Shown: positions 37,603 through 43,612 of the stretch, in pieces
How positions within the stretch are numbered: the first letter of the stretch is position 1
Layout of the letters: every line of letters starts with the position of its first letter
Assembly: GCA_004211905.1 (NCBI GenBank)
Contig: SHBP01000012.1
Coordinates: 1 to 43,612, forward strand
Direction of reading: 5' to 3'
Length of the DNA: 43,612 nucleotides
Source of the DNA: SAR92 clade bacterium
GTDB lineage: Bacteria; Pseudomonadota; Gammaproteobacteria; Pseudomonadales; Porticoccaceae
Made by a program: the position numbers and the translations under genes
The notes under the pieces: model-generated
The model's database searches: none
Told to the model about the DNA's origin: nothing
Seen by the model: the letters and a program-made list of their open reading frames with translations, nothing else

Positions 37603-38305
37603 GAATCATAGCCCGCTGGATGAACTAAATACATTATTGGAACGAAAAACAGCTCAAGAGAGAGTAGAATTTGCAGTTCAATCGCTACCTGAAAATTATC
37701 TTCTTGCATCTAGCTTTGGAGCCCAATCCGCTGCCAATCTGCACCTGATAACCCAAGTCGTGCCGAATATCCCAGTAGTTTTTTTAGATACAGGATACCT
37801 CTTTCCTGAGACATATCAGTTCGTTGATAAGCTTGTAGATTTGTTAAAGCTCAATATAAAGGTCTATCAAAGTGAGATGAGCCCTGCCTGGCAAGAAGCT
37901 CGTTATGGAAAGCTTTGGGAAAAGGATGCCAGCGCCCTTAATGAGTATAACCAGCGTAATAAAGTTGAGCCCATGGATAGGGCCCTAGATGAGCTAAATG
38001 TAGGGGTTTGGTTTGCTGGCCTGAGAAGAGTACAGTCATCTACTCGTACTCACGTTCCTGTACTTCAAAGTTTTAAAAAGAGAATCAAAATTCATCCGAT
38101 TATTGACTGGTCTAATCAAGACCTTCATCGGTATCTGGTTAAACATAAGCTTCCCTATCATCCCCTTTGGGATAAAGGTTATGTTTCAATTGGTGATAAG
38201 CACAGTACTCGGCCTCTTACTGCAGGTTTATCCGAGGAGCAGACTCGCTTTGCTGGGAATCAGCGAGAATGTGGGCTCCATGTGGACAATTTGGCTGGTC
38301 TCTAG
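37595..38305 (+). CDS. cysH: Phosphoadenylyl-sulfate (PAPS) reductase
   Basis: About 236 residues. It has the PP-loop-like SSFGAQSAANLHLI, LDTGYLFPETY, AGLRRVQSSTR and the C-terminal catalytic ECGLH. The paired cysteines that bind 4Fe-4S in APS reductases are absent, so it uses PAPS and thioredoxin. The start is ATG 37595 inside the end of cysI; a longer frame from 37505 is only an overlap with cysI. Converges with cysB 15 bases away. Confidence 0.96.
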   Translation: MDKNHSPLDELNTLLERKTAQERVEFAVQSLPENYLLASSFGAQSAANLHLITQVVPNIPVVFLDTGYLFPETYQFVDKLVDLLKLNIKVYQSEMSPAWQEARYGKLWEKDASALNEYNQRNKVEPMDRALDELNVGVWFAGLRRVQSSTRTHVPVLQSFKKRIKIHPIIDWSNQDLHRYLVKHKLPYHPLWDKGYVSIGDKHSTRPLTAGLSEEQTRFAGNQRECGLHVDNLAGL

Positions 38306-38320
38306 TTTATTTATGAGTGG

Positions 38321-39325
38321 TTATATATGCCACATTTCGTGCATTGGAAGGGTAGGCTGTAAGTCAGCCTGGGTGTCAGGTATCAGCTCCATAGACGTTA
38401 GATACTCTGAAAATAACTGCTGTTTGTAGTCATCTTCAGAGATATGTGGAGCAAAAAGTTCTATAAAATCCTTCATATGCTTAGCTAAAAATAAGTTTTT
38501 ATTGAAGGCAAGCCATGTTGTGCAACGAGGTAAAATATCCTTGGTCGAATAGCTGATTAAATCTCTATCAGCTTTTTGATCAAATGCCATACTTGCAATG
38601 ATGCCAACTCCAAACCCTCGCCTAACATAGGTTTTGATAACATCTGCATCTCTTGCGGTAAAGATGATATTGGGCTCAAGGCCATTGTTCTCGCAGGTAC
38701 TTACAAATGAAGAGCGCTCTTTTTCACCCACGTGATAACCAACCAGAGGGTATTTCGTAACATCTTCCAGGGTGATTTTTACCAGATCACCCAGTTCATG
38801 TTCATGAGGAAACAGTATAAGACGATCCCATTGGTAACATGGAATCTTGACGATATCAGGACCCAAGTCCTCATTGCCGGATGCGATTGCAAAGTCCACC
38901 TGTTGTTTTTTTAGTAATTCAACTATTTGCTCTGTTGAGCCTTGTTGCAGGTCGATTTTGAGATTCGGGTATTGCTTGTGGAAGTTAAGAAAGACTTGGG
39001 GTAGGACATACTGAGCCTGGGTTTGGGTGGTTGCTATTGAGAATCTGCCCGAAGGTGAAACAATGGTATCGGTAGTTAGTCGCTTGATGTTTTCAACTTC
39101 TTGAAGAACCTTTCGGGCTCGATTTAACACTTCCTCACCCGTTTTGGTTAAGCCAGTTAAAAGCTTACCATTGCGCTCAAAGATTTTAGTTTGCAGTTCA
39201 TCCTCCAGTAGCCTCAGTTGCTTGCTAATGCCTGGCTGAGAAGTATGAATTTTGGCTGCCGCAGATGTAATGCTTAGATTATTGTCCGCAATGGCAATTA
39301 AGTAGTTTAACTGCTGTAGTTTCAT
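38321..39325 (-). CDS. cysB: LysR-type transcriptional regulator CysB
   Basis: The 334-residue regulator starts MKLQQLNYLIAIADNNLSITSAAAKIHTSQPGISKQ, shown here as the family's hallmark helix-turn-helix region but split over residues 1-36. The effector domain has TTQTQAQYVLPQV, LQQGSTEQIVELL and FTARDADVIKTYVRRGFGVGIIASMAFD, all close to E. coli CysB. It activates cysteine biosynthesis genes with N-acetylserine. A TTG 33 bases upstream gives an unlikely longer form. A perfect MetJ box lies just before the start codon, and the gene is divergent from cobA-cysK. Confidence 0.93.
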   Translation of the reverse strand: MKLQQLNYLIAIADNNLSITSAAAKIHTSQPGISKQLRLLEDELQTKIFERNGKLLTGLTKTGEEVLNRARKVLQEVENIKRLTTDTIVSPSGRFSIATTQTQAQYVLPQVFLNFHKQYPNLKIDLQQGSTEQIVELLKKQQVDFAIASGNEDLGPDIVKIPCYQWDRLILFPHEHELGDLVKITLEDVTKYPLVGYHVGEKERSSFVSTCENNGLEPNIIFTARDADVIKTYVRRGFGVGIIASMAFDQKADRDLISYSTKDILPRCTTWLAFNKNLFLAKHMKDFIELFAPHISEDDYKQQLFSEYLTSMELIPDTQADLQPTLPMHEMWHI

Positions 39326-39333
39326 GGCCGTAT

Positions 39334-39341
39334 AGACGTCT
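39334..39341. promoter_or_regulatory. Perfect MetJ box directly upstream of cysB
   Basis: AGACGTCT is an exact consensus met box, 8 bases before the cysB ATG. The flanking 8-mers match weakly (about 5 of 8), so it may be a low-affinity or single-dimer site. Bound MetJ would cover the cysB ribosome-binding region. Confidence 0.5.
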
Positions 39342-39382
39342 AAATTAAGTACGCGCAATGTACCATAGGAAGGTATTCATTA

Positions 39383-39430
39383 ATAACCATTTTGCATATC
39401 ATCGCGAAATGTATGAGATCGTTTGGTTAT
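39383..39430. promoter_or_regulatory. Inverted ATAACCA / TGGTTAT pair between cysB and cobA (candidate CysB site)
   Basis: ATAACCA (39383-39389) and TGGTTAT (39424-39430) form an inverted pair in the divergent region. The same TTTGGTTAT string occurs before cysJ (34009-34017). This is shared sequence between sulfur operons; that it is a CysB site is inference. Confidence 0.35.
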
Positions 39431-39487
39431 ATGCTAGTTCATTTGCTTATTTATCTAGCGGCTGCTAACTCGTCATAATTACCGGCT

Positions 39488-40390
39488 ATGAGCACTAACC
39501 ACCCATACATCACAATAAAGTCTAGAGTTGCGAACTCCTCGCGCGCTCATACTCAACCGCAGGTCAGGAGAACTGACTCGATAGCGTCCAAAAAAGGGAA
39601 AGTGTATCTGGTAGGCAGCGGACCTGGCGATCCTGATTTACTAACTCTCAAAGCTTATAAGTTACTCCAGCGCGCAGAAGTGGTGTTACATGATTCACTA
39701 GTTAGTCAAGAAATACTTTCATTAGTCAACAACAGTGCACTGCTTGTTGATGTCGGAAAGAGGGCTAGTCACCATAGCAAACATCAAAGCGAAATTAACG
39801 ACCTTCTAGTAGATCATGGTTCTTCAAATCGCTGCGTGGTTAGGTTAAAGGGCGGTGATCCCTTTGTTTACGGCAGAGGGGGGGAAGAATTGCAGGCCCT
39901 AGTTGCCGCAAACATTGCTTTTGAAGTTGTACCAGGTATCACTGCTGCATCCGGTTGTGCAAGTTATGCAGGTATTCCGCTTACGCACCGTGACTATTCT
40001 CAGACTGTAATGTTTATCACAGCCCAGTGTAAAAACTCAGAGGAGAATCTAAATTGGCCGAGCATAGCTCGGCAGAATCAGACTCTTGTGGTTTATATGG
40101 GGCTATTAAAAAATGAAGTACTGGCAGAAAGGCTTATCAAATATGGCCGAGCTCCCGACACGGCAGTTGCCGTAATTGAAAATGGTACTACCAACTCCCA
40201 AAGAGTTATTACTGGTACACTAAGGACATTGAGTGATTTAGTGGAAAAGCATCGTGTGATATCTCCCGCTTTAATAATTGTCGGCGAGGTGGTCTCTCTT
40301 GCCTCCACGCTTGATTGGTTTACTGATAACAAGTTAATCGAACATACTAATAATTCAGACATATTTTACGAACTTGAAGAGGCTGTTTAG
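39488..40390 (+). CDS. cobA: Uroporphyrinogen-III C-methyltransferase (stand-alone SUMT)
   Basis: The 300-residue SUMT has the full motif set: VYLVGSGPGDPDLLTLKA, VVLHDSLVS, VDVGKR, LKGGDPFVYGRGGEE, PGITAASGCASYAGIPLTHRDYSQ and VVYMGL. It dimethylates uroporphyrinogen III to precorrin-2, the siroheme precursor needed by CysI. A basic, unstructured ~35-residue N-terminal extension precedes the fold, so the true start could be later. It is 5 bases before cysK and divergent from cysB. It probably supplies the activity lost from CysG. Confidence 0.93.
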   Translation: MSTNHPYITIKSRVANSSRAHTQPQVRRTDSIASKKGKVYLVGSGPGDPDLLTLKAYKLLQRAEVVLHDSLVSQEILSLVNNSALLVDVGKRASHHSKHQSEINDLLVDHGSSNRCVVRLKGGDPFVYGRGGEELQALVAANIAFEVVPGITAASGCASYAGIPLTHRDYSQTVMFITAQCKNSEENLNWPSIARQNQTLVVYMGLLKNEVLAERLIKYGRAPDTAVAVIENGTTNSQRVITGTLRTLSDLVEKHRVISPALIIVGEVVSLASTLDWFTDNKLIEHTNNSDIFYELEEAV

Positions 40391-40394
40391 CGCT

Positions 40395-41357
40395 ATGTCA
40401 AAAATTCACGATTCAATTCTAGACACCATCGGAAATACGCCGGTCATTAAAATTAATAGATTAGGCCCCAAGCACATTGATTTGTTCGTCAAGGCTGAGT
40501 ACTTCAATCCGCTCGCTTCAGTTAAGGATCGACTTGCTTTTGCCATCATCAATGATGCTGAACGGAAAGGATTGTTGAAAGCTGGCCAGACTGTTGTGGA
40601 AGCTACGTCTGGTAATACCGGTATTGCACTTGCCATGGTTTGTGCTGTGAAAGGGCACCCGTTTGTGGCTGTAATGACAGAGACGTTTTCTATAGAGCGA
40701 CGTAAAATCATGCGAGCGCTTGGTGCTAAAGTTGTTTTAACTCCTGCCGCAGAGCGTGGAACGGGCATGGTGAGGGTAGCTAAGGAGCTCTCTGAAAATA
40801 ATGGATGGTTTTTAGCGCGACAGTTTGAGAATGAAGCTAATCCCGAATATCACCGAAATACGACAGCTCCAGAAATCCTGCGGACCTTCGCAGGGCGTAA
40901 TCTCGACTATTTTGTCAGCGGGTATGGGACTGGAGGAACGATTACTGGGGTAGGCGAAGTATTAAAGGTTGCTCGACCAGATATTCAAGTGATAGCCACA
41001 GAACCTGATGGTGCAGCTTTGCTAAGCGGTGAAGACTGGCAGCCTCACAAGATACAAGGTTGGACTCCAGATTTTATCCCTGACGTTCTAAATACTAAGA
41101 TCTGTGATCAGATTATCCCTATAAGTGGCGATGTAGCCAAAGATACAGCATTGGCATTGGCGCAAAACGAAGGAATCTTCTGTGGTATATCAGCGGGCGC
41201 AACATTTGCTGCCGCGCTTGAGGTAGCTGAATCTGCGGCCGAAGGCTCATCAATATTGGCCATGCTGCCAGATACAGGAGAGCGGTACCTCAGCACCTTC
41301 TTATTTGACGATATTAAAGAAGGGTCTGATGAGACCGTGTTAGCGACGCTTTCTTAA
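40395..41357 (+). CDS. cysK: Cysteine synthase (O-acetylserine sulfhydrylase)
   Basis: The 320-residue PLP enzyme shows NTPVIKINRL, the PLP lysine in ASVKDRLAF, EATSGNTGIALA, the phosphate-binding GYGTGGTITGVGEVL, CGISAGA and LPDTGERYLST. It makes cysteine from O-acetylserine and sulfide. CysK versus CysM cannot be settled without alignment; either uses sulfide. ATG 40395 is preferred to a TTG at 40374 that lies within the upstream gene. Confidence 0.93.
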   Translation: MSKIHDSILDTIGNTPVIKINRLGPKHIDLFVKAEYFNPLASVKDRLAFAIINDAERKGLLKAGQTVVEATSGNTGIALAMVCAVKGHPFVAVMTETFSIERRKIMRALGAKVVLTPAAERGTGMVRVAKELSENNGWFLARQFENEANPEYHRNTTAPEILRTFAGRNLDYFVSGYGTGGTITGVGEVLKVARPDIQVIATEPDGAALLSGEDWQPHKIQGWTPDFIPDVLNTKICDQIIPISGDVAKDTALALAQNEGIFCGISAGATFAAALEVAESAAEGSSILAMLPDTGERYLSTFLFDDIKEGSDETVLATLS

Positions 41358-41397
41358 TAACAATCTAATTATTATTTCAGTACTGTTATTTGTGGAT

Positions 41398-41430
41398 AGC
41401 CTGCTTCCAAAGTGGGGCGAGGCTTTTTTT
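41398..41430 (+). terminator. Rho-independent terminator of the cobA-cysK operon
   Basis: AGCCTGCTTC (41398-41407) pairs with GGGGC-G-AGGCT (41414-41424, one bulged G, two G-U pairs) and is followed by T7 (41424-41430). It lies 41 bases after the cysK stop and directly before the end of the converging metB gene. Confidence 0.75.
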
Positions 41431-41432
41431 GC

Positions 41433-42602
41433 TCAGCTAGCTTTTACTGCTTTTAATCTACTGCGACTCAATGCTGTATTTAAGTCATTAATCAGGTCCT
41501 GAGCATCCTCTATGCCAACAGAGAGACGAAACAGGTTGCTTCCTATACCCGCAATTTCTAGAGCCTCTGGGCTTAATGCTGCATGAGTCATGGTGGCGGG
41601 GTGGCATATAAGACTCTCAACTCCCCCCAGAGACTCAGCGAGAGTGAAGAGCTGAAGATGCTTAACGAATGTTTTTAGACATATTTCCTCTTGATTGAGA
41701 GTAAATGAGAACATTGCGCCAAACCCGGTCTGTTGCTGTGCCGCTATTTGGTGGGTAGGATGAGTCTCAAGGCCAGGGTAAAACACCTGCTCAACAAGTG
41801 GATGTTTGTTAAGGTAGTCCACTACAGCCGATGCATTTTCCTCATGCTGCTTCATTCTAACACTCAGCGTTCTTAAACCGCGCGTAGTAATAAAACTGTC
41901 AAAAGGCGAGCCTGTAATACCTGTGCAATTTGCCCACCACGCTAAATCCTCATGGATCTCCTTGCGCTTAGCGATGACTGCGCCACCGACAACGTCGCTA
42001 TGACCATTGATGTATTTTGTAGTGGAGTGAACGACGATATCTGCACCTAAGCTCAAGGGTTGCTGAAGAATGGGCGATAAAAAGGTGTTGTCGACGACCT
42101 TGATGGCTTCATCTCCAGCCTCGCTGCAAATCTGTCGTATATCGACCAGTCGTAAAAGAGGGTTGCTAGGGGTTTCTATCCAAATGAGTTTAGGTTTTGA
42201 TTCTAGGGCTTCTGCTAGAGCTCTAGGGTTTCCTTGGTCGACAAAACGCACATCGAATAGCCCTTTATCATTTAATGTTTTAAATAACCTATAACTGCCG
42301 CCATAGCAATCGTGAGGAGCGATTATCACATCACCCTTATCCAGTAAGTGCGTCACCAAATAAATCGCAGACATACCACTCGAGGTAATGACTCCATCAT
42401 ATCCGCCTTCAAGATTTGCTAGCGCCTTGCCTAACTGATCACGTGTTGGATTGCCTGATCGAGTGTAATCATACTGGCGAGGCTGAGCGAAATCCTCGAA
42501 ACTAAAATTACTAGATAGATAGAGAGGTGGTGTCACTGAACCATATTGGCTGTCAGTATCTATGCCTGTGCGTACTGCTGCCGTGGTTTTGTTAATTGTC
42601 AT
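41433..42602 (-). CDS. metB: Cystathionine gamma-synthase
   Basis: The 389-residue Cys/Met-metabolism PLP enzyme has YDYTRSGNPTRDQLG, ITSSGMSAIY, DCYGGSYRLF, VDNTFLSPILQQPL, the PLP lysine in HSTTKYINGHSDVVGG and ESLGGVESLICHPATMTHA. It joins O-succinylhomoserine and cysteine in methionine synthesis. Lyase MetC-like activity cannot be excluded by eye, but the divergent metJ gene and shared met boxes support metB. AAGAGA lies 6 bases before the ATG. Confidence 0.9.
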   Translation of the reverse strand: MTINKTTAAVRTGIDTDSQYGSVTPPLYLSSNFSFEDFAQPRQYDYTRSGNPTRDQLGKALANLEGGYDGVITSSGMSAIYLVTHLLDKGDVIIAPHDCYGGSYRLFKTLNDKGLFDVRFVDQGNPRALAEALESKPKLIWIETPSNPLLRLVDIRQICSEAGDEAIKVVDNTFLSPILQQPLSLGADIVVHSTTKYINGHSDVVGGAVIAKRKEIHEDLAWWANCTGITGSPFDSFITTRGLRTLSVRMKQHEENASAVVDYLNKHPLVEQVFYPGLETHPTHQIAAQQQTGFGAMFSFTLNQEEICLKTFVKHLQLFTLAESLGGVESLICHPATMTHAALSPEALEIAGIGSNLFRLSVGIEDAQDLINDLNTALSRSRLKAVKAS

Positions 42603-42653
42603 GGTGATCTCTTGGTTGTTAATATGATTGACGACTTGCTAAAAAGGATGTTT

Positions 42654-42669
42654 AGCCGTCTAAACGTCC
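42654..42669. promoter_or_regulatory. Tandem MetJ boxes before metB
   Basis: AGCCGTCT (42654-42661) and AAACGTCC (42662-42669) match the met-box consensus at 7 and 6 of 8 positions. They lie 52-67 bases before the metB start codon. The 14-mer TTTAGCCGTCTAAA here is the exact reverse complement of that at 42706-42719. Confidence 0.75.
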
Positions 42670-42700
42670 AAGAAGTTTAACATTTAATCGAGACAAGTAA

Positions 42701-42716
42701 AGGTGTTTAGACGGCT
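42701..42716. promoter_or_regulatory. MetJ boxes before metJ
   Basis: AGACGGCT (42709-42716) matches the met box at 7 of 8 positions and is preceded by AGGTGTTT (5 of 8). The site lies about 44 bases before the metJ start, suggesting autoregulation. Confidence 0.65.
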
Positions 42717-42759
42717 AAAATTCGGTATGATAACTAAAACGAATAAGCCAGAGGTATAC

Positions 42760-43026
42760 ATGGTTAAAAAATGGAACGGCGATTTTATCAATCCATATAT
42801 CGAGCATGGGGAAAAGCGAGATAAAGTCAAAAAAGTAACTGTCTCGATCCCATTCAGTGTTTTAAAAATACTAACTGATGAGAGAACAAGACGCCAAGTC
42901 GCTAACTTGAGGCATGCAACCAATAGTGAGCTGTTGTGTGAAGCATTCTTGCATGCCTATACCGGCCAGCCACTGCCTACTGACGAGGAACTGGTTAAAT
43001 CGAGTAAAAACGACAGTCCTTCATAG
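42760..43026 (+). CDS. metJ: Methionine repressor MetJ, short C-terminus
   Basis: This 88-residue ribbon-helix-helix protein closely matches E. coli Met[64 protein letters not shown]. The beta strand KKVTVSI reads the DNA, and SAM is the corepressor. E. coli MetJ has 105 residues; this one ends ~17 residues earlier, just after the PLPTDEEL block. The start is ATG 42760 with AGAGGT upstream; an extension to GTG 42703 would run through the operator. Confidence 0.96.
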   Translation: MVKKWNGDFINPYIEHGEKRDKVKKVTVSIPFSVLKILTDERTRRQVANLRHATNSELLCEAFLHAYTGQPLPTDEELVKSSKNDSPS

Positions 43027-43081
43027 ATAATTTTTGGCAGCCGTTTGCACGACCTCCAATATCTCATTATAAGGAATCCTA

Positions 43082-43612
43082 ATGTCACAACAATTTGATT
43101 ATGACCTGTTTGTTATTGGCGCAGGTTCTGGAGGAGTTCGCGCGGCCCGTATGGCAGCGTCCAAGGGTAAAAAAGTAGCCCTCGCAGAAGAGCGCTATCT
43201 GGGTGGCACTTGCGTCAATGTAGGGTGTGTACCAAAGAAGTTGTTTGTGTATGCCTCACAGTTCCCTGAGCAGTTTCATAGTAGCCAGGGCTTTGGCTGG
43301 AGCCAATCATCCCAACCGACGTTTGATTGGGCAACCCTGAGGGACAATAAAACAACTGAAATTCAGCGGCTCAACAGTATTTATGAGTCCCTTATTGATA
43401 ACAGTGGCGCTGATCTTTTCGATGGACGAGCAACGGTGCTGGGCCCTAATTCAGTCGCCGTTAATGGGATGACCTATAGTGCAAAGGTAATTCTTGTTGC
43501 CACAGGCGGTTGGCCATTTATTCCTGACTTTCCGGGTTGTGAGCATGCGATCAGCTCGAATGAAATGTTCTTTCTCGATGAGTTACCTGCAACTGCAGTA
43601 GTGGTTGGTGGC
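43082..43612 (+). CDS. gor: Glutathione-disulfide reductase, N-terminal part (3' end outside window)
   Basis: The first 177 residues show FAD motif [36 protein letters not shown] with the redox disulfide cysteines (CVNVGC), and [14 protein letters not shown]. The pattern GSGGVRAAR and [16 protein letters not shown] is that of glutathione reductase rather than dihydrolipoamide dehydrogenase. AAGGA precedes the ATG. It follows metJ by 55 bases on the same strand. Confidence 0.9.
   Translation, partial: MSQQFDYDLFVIGAGSGGVRAARMAASKGKKVALAEERYLGGTCVNVGCVPKKLFVYASQFPEQFHSSQGFGWSQSSQPTFDWATLRDNKTTEIQRLNSIYESLIDNSGADLFDGRATVLGPNSVAVNGMTYSAKVILVATGGWPFIPDFPGCEHAISSNEMFFLDELPATAVVVGG

Noticed and set aside
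37595-38305. APS reductase rather than PAPS reductase
   Set aside because: The iron-sulfur cysteine pairs of APS reductases are absent and the C-terminus is the ECGLH type.

Overview
The window looks like a chromosomal segment of a marine-type gammaproteobacterium. This rests on MetJ, CysB, Bpt and LolA homologues, on moderate base composition, and on a core block (clpS-clpA ... infA-bpt-aat-trxB / ftsK-lolA-rarA-crcB-serS-cysG) whose order resembles the equivalent Pseudomonas region as I remember it. A SAR92/Porticoccus-like lineage is a guess. No rRNA, tRNA, CRISPR, IS element or prophage was found.

Layout. (1) 1-8138 is an accessory catabolic region: two tandem DUF3604 metal-hydrolase-like genes, then on the minus strand an exported amidohydrolase, a phytanoyl-CoA-dioxygenase-like enzyme, an exported SnoaL-like protein and a GPH-type sugar/cation symporter. 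(2) 8226-12907 is a candidate novel unit: a perfect -10 box, a highly structured ~110-nt RNA ending in a terminator, a 54-codon ORF, then a GcvT/DmdA-like methyltransferase, a CoA-binding Rossmann protein, an enoyl-CoA-hydratase-fold protein lacking both catalytic glutamates (ECHDC3-like), and an acyl-CoA ligase. (3) 12946-14537 holds small genes, including a lone relative of phage DUF2815 single-strand-binding proteins overlapping a small membrane protein. (4) 15031-20040 is a translationally coupled envelope trio: RND/MMPL permease, LolA-like periplasmic protein and a beta-barrel outer-membrane protein.

(5) 20201-26327 encodes most of a bacterial N-degron pathway (ClpS and ClpA on the plus strand; Aat and Bpt on the minus strand), with a METTL27-like methyltransferase, IF-1 and thioredoxin reductase. 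(6) 26540-33972 is a tightly packed operon ftsK-lolA-rarA-crcB-serS-cysG.

(7) 34045 to the end is sulfur assimilation: cysJIH (PAPS reduction and sulfite reduction), cysB, a stand-alone uroporphyrinogen-III methyltransferase with cysK, metB and metJ, then a truncated glutathione reductase gene. MetJ-type boxes (consensus AGACGTCT) lie not only in the metB/metJ divergent region but also in front of cysJ and cysB. This suggests that S-adenosylmethionine level, through MetJ, controls sulfite reduction as well as methionine synthesis. The methyltransferase half of CysG looks degenerate while the stand-alone enzyme is intact, so siroheme synthesis appears to be split between two loci.
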